From Mycosarcoma maydis (lineage: Eukaryota; Basidiomycota; Ustilaginomycetes; Ustilaginales): 64,000 nt of DNA. Every line of letters begins with the position of its first letter. The stretch's first letter is position 1. A program made the position numbers and the translations under genes. The DNA lies in the NCBI RefSeq assembly GCF_000328475.2, contig NC_026482.1, forward strand, positions 806,001 to 870,000, given 5' to 3'. This document shows, in pieces, positions 1 to 10,261 of this stretch. Below the pieces are notes generated by a model. That model did not search any database, was not told the DNA's origin, and saw nothing but the letters and a program-made list of their open reading frames with translations.

Positions 1-1281
1 AGTTCAAAACAGCCAACGAGCACTGTATCCCCGACGAGACTATCAGCTTGCACAGAGACACGCGAAGGCGCTTCGACCATGGCCGCCCCGACCTTGACTA
101 GCTCCCCCAGCAGTATCAATGGCCTCACAGAGTCACTGCCTAGGCGCCCCGCTCGTCCAGGTAGGCCAACCCTCACCCGACTCAACACGTCCGAAATAAT
201 GCGTACGCACACCAACACTGCCGCTCTCGAGCCTCCATCGGTGCATTCAATTCCAAGCCGCCGATCACCCACGGCATTGAAGCTACAGCTCGATACCTCA
301 GTGCCACGCAGATCGGCTACGTTGAGTAGCTACCCACACTGCAAAAAAATGAACTACCCAACGCCACTTTATTCTACTCTGACACTCCCATCGCCCACAA
401 CTTCGACTCGCAGCGATTTTGCCACCATAAAAGATGGCTCGGCGCGATTGACCAACGGCGACGTGGAAGATCGAGCGGGTGCGGGTGAGTCAAGCTATGC
501 AAACTCGCCCGCCGCTCGCCCAGACAGTGTGAACCTGGCCGGAGATAATTTCAGCTTTGAAGGCATCGATTTTGAAGTCTCGACCATTCTACCGGATTTC
601 CTCTATCTCGGCCCGGATGTGCAATCCGAGCAGGCTGTTACAGAGCTCAAAGCGATGGGCGTGCGACGCATTCTCAATGTCGCCTGCGAGATTGACGACC
701 GAGGGCCTCTGAGGCTGCGAGATCGGTTCGATCGATATCTTAAAGTGCCCATGTTGGACAGCGTTGAGGCGAAGGGAGTGCAAGACAGCATCGAGCAGGC
801 CTGCTCCTTCCTTGACGACGCACGCCTGCGGTCGGAGCCGGTCTACGTGCACTGTAAAGCCGGCAAGTCACGCTCTGTGACCATCGTCATCGCCTATCTT
901 ATACATGCGCTCGGTTGGACGCTGCGACGTTCCTACTCTCACGTGTCTGAAAAGAGGGCCGCCATCTGTCCTAATATCGGCTTTGTCGCCGAATTGATGC
1001 AATTTGAGGAGAAGGAGCTCAAACTCGCTCGATCCACAGGTATCTATGGAGATCCCGCCGATGTTCCGCTCGCATCTGCCTCATCCCCACAGTTGCTTCC
1101 AGGCTGGCAACAAGGTCAAACCAGACTTGATTCGCCTAGAAACGATTCGTCGCCGATTCCGTCAACACTTGCGCGGCAGGGTGTTCTTATGCACATGACC
1201 ACCAGCCTAAACTCGAGTCTAGGTGGCTCGCTATCCAAGTCGTCTCCCGACCTTCCATCCTTGACGTCTGGCTGCACCTAG
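1..1281 (+). CDS. Dual-specificity protein phosphatase (5' partial)
   Basis: This is a protein tyrosine/serine-threonine phosphatase of the DSP family, the class that inactivates MAP kinases. The first ATG in the window is at 79 (400 residues from there), but the same frame is open without a stop back to base 1 and stays rich in Ser/Thr/Pro, so the true start may lie upstream. Residues 1-180 are low-complexity. The catalytic domain runs from about 190 to 315. It opens with the typical ILPDFLYLG strand and holds the P-loop HCKAGKSRS, with Cys259 as nucleophile and Arg265. Asp227 is the likely general acid. A Ser-rich tail follows. The HCxAGxSRS loop is that of MAPK-phosphatase-like fungal DSPs (Msg5/Pmp1/Rok1 class). 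Which of these it matches cannot be settled here, so no symbol is given. Confidence 0.85.
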   Translation, partial: SSKQPTSTVSPTRLSACTETREGASTMAAPTLTSSPSSINGLTESLPRRPARPGRPTLTRLNTSEIMRTHTNTAALEPPSVHSIPSRRSPTALKLQLDTSVPRRSATLSSYPHCKKMNYPTPLYSTLTLPSPTTSTRSDFATIKDGSARLTNGDVEDRAGAGESSYANSPAARPDSVNLAGDNFSFEGIDFEVSTILPDFLYLGPDVQSEQAVTELKAMGVRRILNVACEIDDRGPLRLRDRFDRYLKVPMLDSVEAKGVQDSIEQACSFLDDARLRSEPVYVHCKAGKSRSVTIVIAYLIHALGWTLRRSYSHVSEKRAAICPNIGFVAELMQFEEKELKLARSTGIYGDPADVPLASASSPQLLPGWQQGQTRLDSPRNDSSPIPSTLARQGVLMHMTTSLNSSLGGSLSKSSPDLPSLTSGCT

Positions 1282-2158
1282 CACCTAGCACCTTACCTCG
1301 ATAGCCATGTGTAGGCCTTATCTAGATGCTCGCTAAAGTTCTTTGTTTCATTTTCATTGACAGTATTCTCATTACCCCGTCACCGCTACCGAGAGACGCA
1401 GTCTCTAGCCATCACAGGGCCGGCGCTCTGTTGTAATTCTACATTTTTCTCGCCTTCTCACATTCTCCGACTCGCTTTTTGTCCGTGCGATTTGAGAAGA
1501 GCTGTGCGAACGCCGTTAGACCTCGTGGAGGTGGTTTTAGCAATCTCCGAGGCGACATTCGTGATTCACGATTCACGATTGTGACGAAAAGCAATCCATC
1601 TGCACTTGTATCCTGCATGGTAAGTCAGACATCGACGCACAACTTCTTAGGCAGGAAAATGGGCCATGACGGAGTTGTAGCAGCGCAGTGGAGTAGAGCT
1701 GACCCAAAGCACAAGGTCAGGGAGCCCATCTATGGCTTGTCGTCGGACGAGGGCTTGGTCAACGGCAGCATTACCAACACTGTGACTTGCGCGAGCCGAA
1801 GTAACAGGTCTCTTTCTGATATCACGCGGAAGTAGTCCAGATTTTGAATTTTGAATTTTGGCTCTGGCTCTCTTTGCTTCCATGTTCGGATGGGCGCGCT
1901 TCCCCGCTGTTTGCGAAGCATGCCAGGCTGTGCTGAAGCAAGATGCGCAACATCGCTGGGAATGCATGTACGATCACGGATGCGGGTTATTATCCGTAAG
2001 ATCTCAAGACCCAAACACGGAACCGAACTCTAGCGTGTAGCACATCTCAGATCGGCACACGGCTCAAACATCTTCTGTCGGTGAATGAGGCTGTTGTATA
2101 ATATCACCAATGACCGTCCACGGTCATTACAAAGGATAGTTTGGAAACAAGTCGAGAC
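1282..2158. other. Convergent intergenic region
   Basis: This is the 3' flank between two convergent genes. A CACGATT heptamer run lies at 1561-1580. Several short ORFs overlap on both strands, but none has a recognisable domain. No RNA gene was seen. Confidence 0.5.
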
Positions 2159-5100
2159 CTAAGAATGTGAAAGGAAAGTGGACGAGGATGCAGTTCTCGG
2201 CGGTGCACGCTTGATGTAAGGAAGCGGAGAAGAAAGACCTGCAGACGGCAGTGGTCTTGGGATCAATGAGTGTCGAAGCTTGCGCGAAGCACAGCTGTGC
2301 GAAACGATGCTCGATGGAGCGACAGAGTGCGAGGCGCAAGGCTGTCGCAAACTCGTCAATCGGAATTCTCGCAGCGCTTGTCTCGAGCTTGTCGGCAAAC
2401 GCGCGCTTGATCTCTCTGCGCTACAACAGGACGCGCTGGGAACATGGTTGTCATGAGCCGAAAAAAACGCGTTATGCGCACCACCATCTGCGTAAAGCCG
2501 TCGCTTGCGCTGATCGGGCGACGCAAGCGTATGCGAAAGATATTCTTGAGCCTCCTCCTGCACTTTACACATATCTTGCTTGCTCAAGTGACTGTATTCG
2601 TACTGCATCGACAGCGGTGCTGAGGTGTTCCGCTCCGATCCATCCAGTCGACGCTCAACCGACGATCGCGATGAGCGCTTCAGCGTCCATAATGAGCTAG
2701 ACGAATCGCTACTAAGCGTTGGCTTGATGTGCATACGCAGACCGAATTCCAGCAGCGTCGCTTGCTCAGCGTGAGGCGCCATTTTCGGCTCTGTCAGCTC
2801 AAAGCTGATTTCGAAACCAGCCATGCAAGTGCTCGAGTCGTCTCTAGGCAACCTCGACGCGTACTCGGATTCATAGCGCAACCGCCCTTGCCTCCCCGAA
2901 TGACAAATCGAAGACGCTCGCGTTTGACCACTGCAAGACCGTGGCGACGCTGGCATTGGATGGTACCCTGAGTGCCGAGGCCCAGTCCCGCCATCCAATG
3001 TGCGGTCACAGCATCGGCTCTGCGACTGCAAACCGTGGTTCGAAGTCGGATCTAGCGAGTCTAGAGACGATGTCGGTTTCGCCTCTCGGTATTGAGCTGA
3101 CTCAGCACCAAAAAGTCTCGCTGGACGGTTCACAGCAGCTTTCGAGCGCGGCAGCTCCGAAGCAGCCGACATTCTAGTCGCATCCGTGAAGACAGAATTC
3201 GAAATATTGCTCGCTTCTGGAGTCCAGGGCTGTGAAACCGTCGTATTGGGCGATGTATCAGTGACGCTGACCGCGGGCCCTATCGGTGTGCTGAGTGCAC
3301 AAGCCGATGCTTGCAGCCTCAACGGTCTCAATTGGATGCTTTCTGTACTATTTGACGCCGTAAGCCTGGTTGGTAAGTTGCCGGTTGTACTTGACGCCAC
3401 CCGCTCTCTTTGTGTAAGAACGTGAGAATGCAGATTACCTTCTGGACACAAAGCCATTTGAGGTTTATCGATACGAGCTGCTTTGAATGAAAAATTTTGC
3501 TGGTCATGTGCTTCACTCTCGTCCCGCACGCTCAAGACAGAGCCAAAACCAGCGGGTTGTCGTCTCTTGGGGCTGCCGTCAGACTCTTGCCCGGTCGGGT
3601 CCATGATGTGAGGCGCGAATTGGCCATGATAGCGACGAGACAGCGGCGAGGCCTCCTCAGGCCGCTTCTCGCGGCGTACAGACGGCTGGATAATCTTGGT
3701 GACAGAATCGGCTACTCGAGGAGGACGAAGTCGCATCATCGGGCGGATGGTCGCCTGAGAAATCTGCGTAGATTGAGCCTCGAGTTGTGGCAGCTTTCCA
3801 GGAAGTGTGCGTTGTTCTCGTCGAGATGTAGTTTGTACAGCAAAGTCGGACATTCGTTTGAGTGTCATACGTTTGCAGGTTGCCACTGAAGCCACCTCAT
3901 CATCTTCGCCTGATGAGTTGGCATCATTCCAGTCCTGGACCATTTGACCCACGTATTGTTTCCCTCGGCTTAAAGGGGTGCTCTGAGTTGCTTGAGAGTC
4001 TTGGCCGTGGTACAACGAGTTCAGCATTTCAGTCAAATCGTTGACACGCCCTGTTTCGATGCGATCCAGGTGGCAAATAGCTATCTGCTTTGGCGGAGAA
4101 GACTGCTCCTTTACCCTCGAGTCCTTGACGCTGCTCATGGACAGCAGCTTCAAGCTGTCTCGATGATGATATGTTGACGCCTCCGGCGACTTTGCTAGTA
4201 TCTTGAGACGACCTGGAACCCTTTTTGCTTGCTTAGGCGCGTGCTGACTCGGCGGATCTCTTTGCGAATAAGACCTCGTCAGGCTTGAGTTCCTTGGCAG
4301 TGCTGTGTAGTCACGGGTCACTTCCGCTTGAACTTCCCTCTTCGGACTGCATGTGCTGGCGTTTGCTGCTTCAGTGATGACATGGCCGCAGTGCTTGTCG
4401 ACCAGGACTGGCTCGTATTGTGGCGAGCAGGGTGTCAGCTCGTCGTCTTGGGGCTTCGCGAAACAAGGCTTCGAGTTTGCAAGGTCCCTTAGAGGCTTAG
4501 ATTGAGCCAATTCTTGACTCGCAAATAGAACAGATTCCCGTAGAAGCAACGTCTCGTTGATATGATGACAACGCGGGCTCGTTAGCTCCTCCGCGATCGG
4601 ATCGTGTTCACCCATAGTCGACTTGATCCAGGTTGCGGTTCTATCAAGGCGTGGTTCTTGTGGCTCTGGCTCTTCTTGTGGAGAGGCAGGCACATTGTCC
4701 ATGCCGATCAGATCGAACAGTACCGTGCTATCCAATACGGAAAGTACGGCAGCATACGAGTCTCGCGTCTCATCACGAGGCGGATGGGGCGAGCTGCTTC
4801 GTTGATGTTGCTGATCGCCGATGCTATGTCCTCTCGCGGCTGCGGCGCTTACGATACCGGGATGCGCAAGATGGCTGCTCTCTACTCGATCATCAGGGCT
4901 CCCTGCGCCCTGATGATGAGCACGCTCGAAAGAAGCGCATGACGACTCCTCTTCATCTGGAAGCAACGACGGTCCGAGATTTTCCCAGTTGACACCAGAC
5001 TCTCGCTTGCGAGTGAGTCTCTGATTGTCAAAGCACTTGACGTCGGCCTTCTCATCAGATCCGCTCTCATCGAGGACGGAGCGTCGATCAGTCATATTGA

Positions 5101-6745
5101 CGTGGCCTGAGTGAGGTTGATTTTCTCCTGGAGAAACCGGCCTTGCCTGATGCTTCAATGTTAGCATATCCCGGGTGACGACGGCGATTGGCAGCTCGCT
5201 TTCTATGCTCGATGCACGCGAAGCTGAGCGCGAGGTTGGCAAGACGCTTGTCGCTGAAAAGGCTTCCGCTGGAAATGGCAGAGTGGTTGTTGTCGACAAG
5301 TCATCTGTTCGAAGTGCAGTTGCCGTCGATAAAACATTGACTGAGAACGGCAGAGCAGACTGTGGTGAAAGATCTACCGTTGATCTGTCGTCCGTCAATG
5401 GCGAGAGCTTCTGAGCCGCACTGATGTCTTGCTGGCGCACACCAGATTCGGCACTAGCTCTATCTTCTTCCTCTGTGGTGATCGAGGCAGATGGAACAGC
5501 CGCATCTGAGAAGGCCGAATAGGGAACGCCGGTTTCCTTGGCTACTTTGTGGGGCGAAGATGAATCGAATTTGGTGTCAGACTGAATTGGGATTGACATC
5601 GATTCGACTACCTCCAAACAAGCATCGTCCGAATCGTCCCCTTCTGCTTGCCCTTCAGACACGTGGTTGTGGATCAAGCCTGTGTGTGACAGAAAGAGCG
5701 CCTGAGGAGGAGTTTGTGGTACATCTGAGAAAGGAATGATTTGAGCCGAGTGTGCGGTGGATGATGCAAAGAGAGCATGCTTGGGCGCCAGAGTAAACGA
5801 TTTCGAATCACGTTGACTTCCGTCATCCGGCACCGGGCTAGCGATATGCGGCATTAGCACATCAGTGGCTGCAATGTTGGCATTGGTCGGTAAGGACGAA
5901 GAGTTACTTTGACCAAAGCGTGAGGTAGCTGCTGAGAAGGCATACTCAGACGTCATAGGGTTCGGGTTCGAGTTGCATTGGGGTTCATCCTGCAGCAAGT
6001 TGCTAGCGACGAGCGGAAGGGGTACACCAGTATCTGCAAGGTCGACATGGCTCGATGAGGATGAAGCGCGGAAAGAGGCTTTTCCAGACGAGACGATGGT
6101 GGCTGCGGGTGATGACTCCTGATCTGCTGGCGAGGAAAGCTGTGATGATGCGGGTGTGTTCAAGATTTCTGCTACAGAATGAGACTGTGTTGCGGCGAGA
6201 TCGAGCGCCAAAGAGGATTGTGAAAGCGCCTCAATGTCAGGCGACTGTCTGTTGATACTGGCATGTGTGTCCAAGAAGCGAACGATCGATTCAGACGACA
6301 CAGAGTAGCCTGGCGAGGACGGCGGCTCTATCCCTGAGGGGCTTTGGAGATTCTTAAAGAAAGCCGCAGCGCTGGCATTGGTGTCGATGAAAAAGGAGGA
6401 TGCTGGTGGAGAGCCCAGGCGTTCAGAAGATGGGCGCGGAACTTCTTCGGCAAGATGGGAGAAGAGATCGATCGCTTTGGCCACCTTGCCGCCTGGCTTT
6501 GCAGCGGTCCGAGGAGAGCTCAACTCTTTGGTGAAGGTGGGCGAATTGGGAAAAGGCGATGCTCGTAGCTTATTCCTCACCACATGTGATGGCTGCGTGA
6601 TAGTTGGGGGATTGACCGCAGGCATAGGAATGACGTGAGTCGATTGAGCCAAAGTCATGCGCGGAACCCTGGAGTTGGTGCCCACAAAGAAGTTGGCGGC
6701 TGTCTGCGGCAGCTTGCGAGCCGCTGAGGCTATATCGCCATCCAT
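2159..6745 (-). CDS. Large Ser-rich disordered protein, unknown function
   Basis: A single uninterrupted 1528-codon frame starts at the ATG at 6745 and ends at TAG. I recognise no domain. The protein is rich in Ser, Thr, Pro and Ala almost throughout, with many SP/TP dipeptides (for example SPPSSPGYS-like stretches), which suggests a phosphorylated, largely disordered regulator. Basic patches occur in the C-terminal half, including the region around VADSVTKIIQPSVRREKR, and the last 130 residues are Arg/Ser-rich. No signal peptide or membrane segment is visible. The length of the open frame in a GC-rich genome and the good ATG support a real gene. The function is unknown, and the C-terminal end could differ if an unseen intron exists. 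Confidence 0.7.
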   Translation of the reverse strand: MDGDIASAARKLPQTAANFFVGTNSRVPRMTLAQSTHVIPMPAVNPPTITQPSHVVRNKLRASPFPNSPTFTKELSSPRTAAKPGGKVAKAIDLFSHLAEEVPRPSSERLGSPPASSFFIDTNASAAAFFKNLQSPSGIEPPSSPGYSVSSESIVRFLDTHASINRQSPDIEALSQSSLALDLAATQSHSVAEILNTPASSQLSSPADQESSPAATIVSSGKASFRASSSSSHVDLADTGVPLPLVASNLLQDEPQCNSNPNPMTSEYAFSAATSRFGQSNSSSLPTNANIAATDVLMPHIASPVPDDGSQRDSKSFTLAPKHALFASSTAHSAQIIPFSDVPQTPPQALFLSHTGLIHNHVSEGQAEGDDSDDACLEVVESMSIPIQSDTKFDSSSPHKVAKETGVPYSAFSDAAVPSASITTEEEDRASAESGVRQQDISAAQKLSPLTDDRSTVDLSPQSALPFSVNVLSTATALRTDDLSTTTTLPFPAEAFSATSVLPTSRSASRASSIESELPIAVVTRDMLTLKHQARPVSPGENQPHSGHVNMTDRRSVLDESGSDEKADVKCFDNQRLTRKRESGVNWENLGPSLLPDEEESSCASFERAHHQGAGSPDDRVESSHLAHPGIVSAAAARGHSIGDQQHQRSSSPHPPRDETRDSYAAVLSVLDSTVLFDLIGMDNVPASPQEEPEPQEPRLDRTATWIKSTMGEHDPIAEELTSPRCHHINETLLLRESVLFASQELAQSKPLRDLANSKPCFAKPQDDELTPCSPQYEPVLVDKHCGHVITEAANASTCSPKREVQAEVTRDYTALPRNSSLTRSYSQRDPPSQHAPKQAKRVPGRLKILAKSPEASTYHHRDSLKLLSMSSVKDSRVKEQSSPPKQIAICHLDRIETGRVNDLTEMLNSLYHGQDSQATQSTPLSRGKQYVGQMVQDWNDANSSGEDDEVASVATCKRMTLKRMSDFAVQTTSRREQRTLPGKLPQLEAQSTQISQATIRPMMRLRPPRVADSVTKIIQPSVRREKRPEEASPLSRRYHGQFAPHIMDPTGQESDGSPKRRQPAGFGSVLSVRDESEAHDQQNFSFKAARIDKPQMALCPEGNLHSHVLTQRERVASSTTGNLPTRLTASNSTESIQLRPLRLQASACALSTPIGPAVSVTDTSPNTTVSQPWTPEASNISNSVFTDATRMSAASELPRSKAAVNRPARLFGAESAQYREAKPTSSLDSLDPTSNHGLQSQSRCCDRTLDGGTGPRHSGYHPMPASPRSCSGQTRASSICHSGRQGRLRYESEYASRLPRDDSSTCMAGFEISFELTEPKMAPHAEQATLLEFGLRMHIKPTLSSDSSSSLWTLKRSSRSSVERRLDGSERNTSAPLSMQYEYSHLSKQDMCKVQEEAQEYLSHTLASPDQRKRRLYADGGAHNAFFSAHDNHVPSASCCSAERSSARLPTSSRQALREFRLTSLRQPCASHSVAPSSIVSHSCASRKLRHSLIPRPLPSAGLSSPLPYIKRAPPRTASSSTFLSHS

Positions 6746-7440
6746 ATGAGGGATGTCAGAGCGCCTTCAGCGACCGTGCTCGCCCTGATCCGGCAGGGGT
6801 AGATTTCGAGCCTTAGCGTGAAGCTTGAGGTGTGAAGATGGTGGAAGAGTGATAGACTAGATGCTACGTCTTGCCACGTTGAGAGTCGACCTTTGAAACA
6901 GTGGGATGAGGGTCGACCTCATCTGAGAAGGATCACAGACAGGAGGCTGTTAAGTAGTTCACAATTAAGCATTGGGCGTCAAACGAAAGCCGATTGAGAT
7001 ATGTTTTGTGGCGACGCTATCGTGGCATATGCGGCTCGGATGTGATATTGAAGAAGATGTAGCATTTGAGCGTGGTGCATATCCGTCGTGCACGAATTGC
7101 GATTTCAAGCGAGTCTGTCCAACTTGGCATACGCAACCTACAGTAAGTCGTGAGTTATCCTTCGTGCTTGTTTAAGCAGACCTGCATAAAAGTTGCAGAT
7201 CTTTCGCGTTGTAATCACGAATCACGAATCACGAATCAACGAATCAACGAATCAACGAATCAACGAATCAACGAGTGTGTGGACTGCACGTACCGCCAAT
7301 TTCGAGTTGTTAAGACACCGAGTCAGACGGTCTCGGCCAGATAGGGGTCAAATTATAGCAGCAATGCAGATGTTTGAAACAAACAAGTTCCGAAACGTCG
7401 GACAGCATCCATGTGGGGGAAGAAGGGGATCAATGCGGAG
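6746..7440. other. Intergenic region with heptamer/octamer repeat
   Basis: This is the promoter side of the 1528-aa gene and the 3' flank of the TPR gene. It contains the tandem repeat at 7212-7274. Nothing else was recognised. Confidence 0.5.
7212..7274. repeat. Tandem (CACGAAT)n passing into (CAACGAAT)n
   Basis: Three copies of the heptamer CACGAAT are followed directly by about five copies of an 8-bp variant CAACGAAT. The one-base insertion has itself been multiplied, which points to slippage or unequal exchange after the change arose. Confidence 0.9.
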
Positions 7441-8181
7441 CTAGTCACTTGGCGCTTTGTCCAGCTGCCGTTGCTTCTCGTCGTCCTCAAAGGCTTGCAC
7501 CAAGCGCTCGCCCAACTTGCGAATGACAGGGTCTACACTTTAGGAAGGGAGTGAGCTCAGATGTCAGTCTTCATTGGCCACTTTCGAGTGAAAAAACAGG
7601 ATGCGAGACGTGCGGGACTGACCTTGTGGCCTCAAGTCGAGAGCGTTATCAATGTCTATGGCTGCCAGTTGATTCCTGCCCAGCTCGAGATACGCTTCGC
7701 CTCGGCGGTATAGTGCTTTCAGATTCTTTGGCTCGAGCGTCAATGCTTTGGAAGCAGCATAGACGACCTTCTCCCACTTGGCTTGCCGAAGATAGCACGC
7801 AGCCATGTTGTTGTAGACCGCGCTCGTGATTGCAGCAGCACGCTCGTTTTCGGTGTCAGTCGAGCGGGCACCGTACAGATTCGCAAGTGAATTGATCCCG
7901 GCACAGTAGAGCAATGACTACCGATATGACTACTGTAGGGTTAGTCACAGATCATGACGCGATCGCTAGATTGATCTCAAAGCGAGACTTACATGATGCC
8001 ATTCCTTGAGCGCTTCTGTCAGGTTATCCTGCTCGTATGCTTTGTTACCCAACGCCTTGAGCTCATCGGCTCTCAACAGCTGCTCGTCAATCGTCATGAC
8101 CATCGTCGAGGCCGATTTGGACGCGATAGTAGATGCAGATGGAGCATATTGGGCCATATATGTGGATGACTCGCCGGACAT
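7441..8181 (-). CDS. Tetratricopeptide-repeat protein, three exons
   Basis: The gene was reconstructed as complement(7441..7532, 7623..7917, 7993..8181), giving 191 residues. Exon 1 starts at the ATG at 8181 (MSGESSTYM) and ends before GTAAGT. Intron 1 (75 bp) has a CTAAC branch-point-like site and ends in TAG. Intron 2 (90 bp) starts GTCAGT and ends GTGTAG. The joins keep frame and restore a continuous TPR array: ADELKALGNKAYEQDNLTEALKEWHH joined to SLLYCAGINSL, then AVYNNMAACYLRQAKWEKVV and PKNLKALYRRGEAYLELGR. The C-terminus is a charged helix ending DEKQRQLDKAPSD. This is the FKBP/TTC-like three-TPR fold that docks chaperones or other partners, but no catalytic domain is present. Partner and process are unknown. 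The start is inferred, and an upstream ATG in another exon is possible. Confidence 0.75.
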
Positions 8182-9530
8182 GGTCGTTCGAGCCCGCAAT
8201 CACGAGCGTGAATCTGGAACCTGCGAATTGCTCTAAAAGAATTGAGTCGGCGACGAAATTTCTTCCAAGTGCAGAGAGATTCTTCATTCGGGCTCCATGT
8301 TGGTCGAGCCACATGGATTCTTTAAACAGCGATGCCCGACGAGTACTCCGGGTTCCGAGAATCGTGAAATCGTGAAATCGTGAAATTCGTGTAAATCCTG
8401 ATACATGAATCGTGAATATTGAAACGCCAATCGGGAAGTGACACGATGATGCTGATCGAACGTGTTACACGCCCACGTCCCTGGCCATGCTTTCGTGAAT
8501 GCCTGCATTAGTTTGCTAGAACAATTGCAATAGCTTACACCAGATTGTCTTTCTTGCGCTCGTGAAAGCGATCTCGGGTGTCGAAGGTACTGCGATGTTG
8601 TTGAAAGACAGAGACTCTCCGTGTTCGCGCGATCTTCCGCTTCTCGCCGTGAGGGACATTAGCCAGCAACAAGAGAACAGGGTTCTACATACGATCATGA
8701 TGAGGTTTTCAGCAAGAACAAAGGGTTTGTGGTCCGTGCTGGTGACAATGTCCTGTGTTCTCCAGAGCAAACACTGTTGCAGCGATCCGAGAGGCGCACG
8801 AGAGCTGTGGGGGTAAAGGGTGATTCCGTGATCTTGAAGCGCTGAATGTGACTCGAATAATCTAGCCGAGATCGCATTTCACACTCAGGCAGCATCCACG
8901 ATCAGCAGACTCTCGACTGATAACTTCACCATCTCTTCAACCACAGCCTACTCATGATTACTTTCACGCACCAATTCTTCACGTTCGCCTACAACGCCCG
9001 TAGCCCTCGCCATGCACCTGGCTACGTTACGAATGCATGCGACAGGATGCAGTATCGGATCGAGCCCCTGTCAGGCGACAGTCGACGTTGCACGTTGCAG
9101 CGGGCAGTTGATCGTTTACCCCGCATTCTGCGTGTTCGTGGTTGCAAGGGTACAAAATGGCTGTCACCAAGCATCTCGCCAGTCACGAGTCCTCGAGCGC
9201 TTGTATTTGTGATGATTGACCTGACGAAAGATGAATTGCACGAAATGAAAGGACGAAAAGGCAACCATGAATGTGACCTTCTCGTATCTGCCGCTGTGTG
9301 CTTTGTGTCCAAGCCCGACAGGGACTTTCCGGAAGAGCCGTAGGCGGTGTCACTTGAGCATCATTCGACGGTAAGATTCGCGTTTTATGATTACTACGTT
9401 GTGCTCGCCGGAAAATCACGAATCACGAATCCCGAATCACAAATCGCTTCGATTTGCAATTCAGTCAGCATCCGTCGTCTCTTCTCTGCCGATCTGCTTC
9501 CCAGCCACCCGATCCACTTGGAGATGAACT

Positions 9531-9568
<38 letters not shown>

Positions 9569-9936
9569 TAACTTATTGTAACTTCAGAGACGCTATGCGT
9601 CAGAGCTGCATTCTGACTGATTCCCTGTGAACAGAACTCCCGACGTTTGCCTAAGCACAAAGCATAGCTGATTGACTGCCTTGGTTTGACCTCAATGATA
9701 GACAGACATACATATAAGACCACGCTGTGCTTAGCTAGCTTACGCCTTCCCGCACCATCATCTACTTGCGACTGTCTCGCGTAACCCCTCCCACCTTCGA
9801 GCTGCTGTTCCAAAAGATCTTTACCGCTTCGCTCGCCATTCTTCTGGCATACACTCTTGGTGCCTTACTGCTGAGTACCCGCTTCAATCCAGACGTGCTA
9901 TCTCCTTCGGCACTCACAACCCAATCTCTTGAGAAG
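8182..9936. other. Long intergenic region with no supported gene
   Basis: This is divergent promoter space. It holds AATCGTGA-type repeats at about 8359-8410, a heptamer patch at 9414-9445 and the 33-T tract. An ORF at 8954-9343 shows no domain and no coding-like composition, so I do not call it a gene. Confidence 0.45.
9533..9565. repeat. Poly-T tract, 33 bases
   Basis: There are 33 uninterrupted T on the + strand, about 370 bp upstream of the small gene at 9937. It could be a nucleosome-excluding promoter tract or the A-tail of an old minus-strand retrocopy. No retro-element was recognised next to it. Confidence 0.9.
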
Positions 9937-10261
9937 ATGGCGCCCTTCATCTCTGACGCTCGATCTGCCCAAACCTCGCCGGCTGTCAACAAGAACACTA
10001 TGGTCACGCCCGATGACAAGACTAGCGAGGATCCTCGCGACTCGAACCTGCACCGAGCCATTCACTCACACCCATACGGCGGTGCTGCCAACCTTCGAGA
10101 TGTCTTTACAAACCAAGGTGAGTCGTTCCATGTTGCCCGCATCTTCACCTTCCGGCTCGCCAGTCACCCGTCATTGCGCTCTCTTTCTCGTCCCAGGTTC
10201 TAGTTGCATTCCGTCCTTGGCTTGGATATCATGCTTGAGAGACACGACGAGGCACTTCTGA
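9937..10261 (+). CDS. Doubtful small two-exon gene
   Basis: Exon 1 (9937-10117) starts at an ATG in good context (gaagATGg) and encodes about 60 residues. These include NLHRAIHSHPYGGAANLRDV, which reads like real protein. A strong donor GTGAGT follows at 10118, and a CAG acceptor at 10194-10196 gives a 79-bp intron and a short exon 2 (10197-10261). The product is 81 residues. The exon 2 sequence is not convincing. A different frame just downstream (10231 onward, MLERHDEALLNTRDL) looks more coding-like but cannot be joined in frame by the acceptors I see. The 5' frame is open back to 9739, with a hydrophobic stretch but no ATG. This may be a gene with more exons or a decayed gene. No family was recognised. 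Confidence 0.3.

Noticed and set aside
7212..7274. CRISPR array
   Set aside because: The short units are contiguous with no unique spacers, and the host is a eukaryote.
8954..9343. 129-codon plus-strand ORF
   Set aside because: It has no domain and no coding-like composition, and overlapping ORFs of similar length exist on the other strand.
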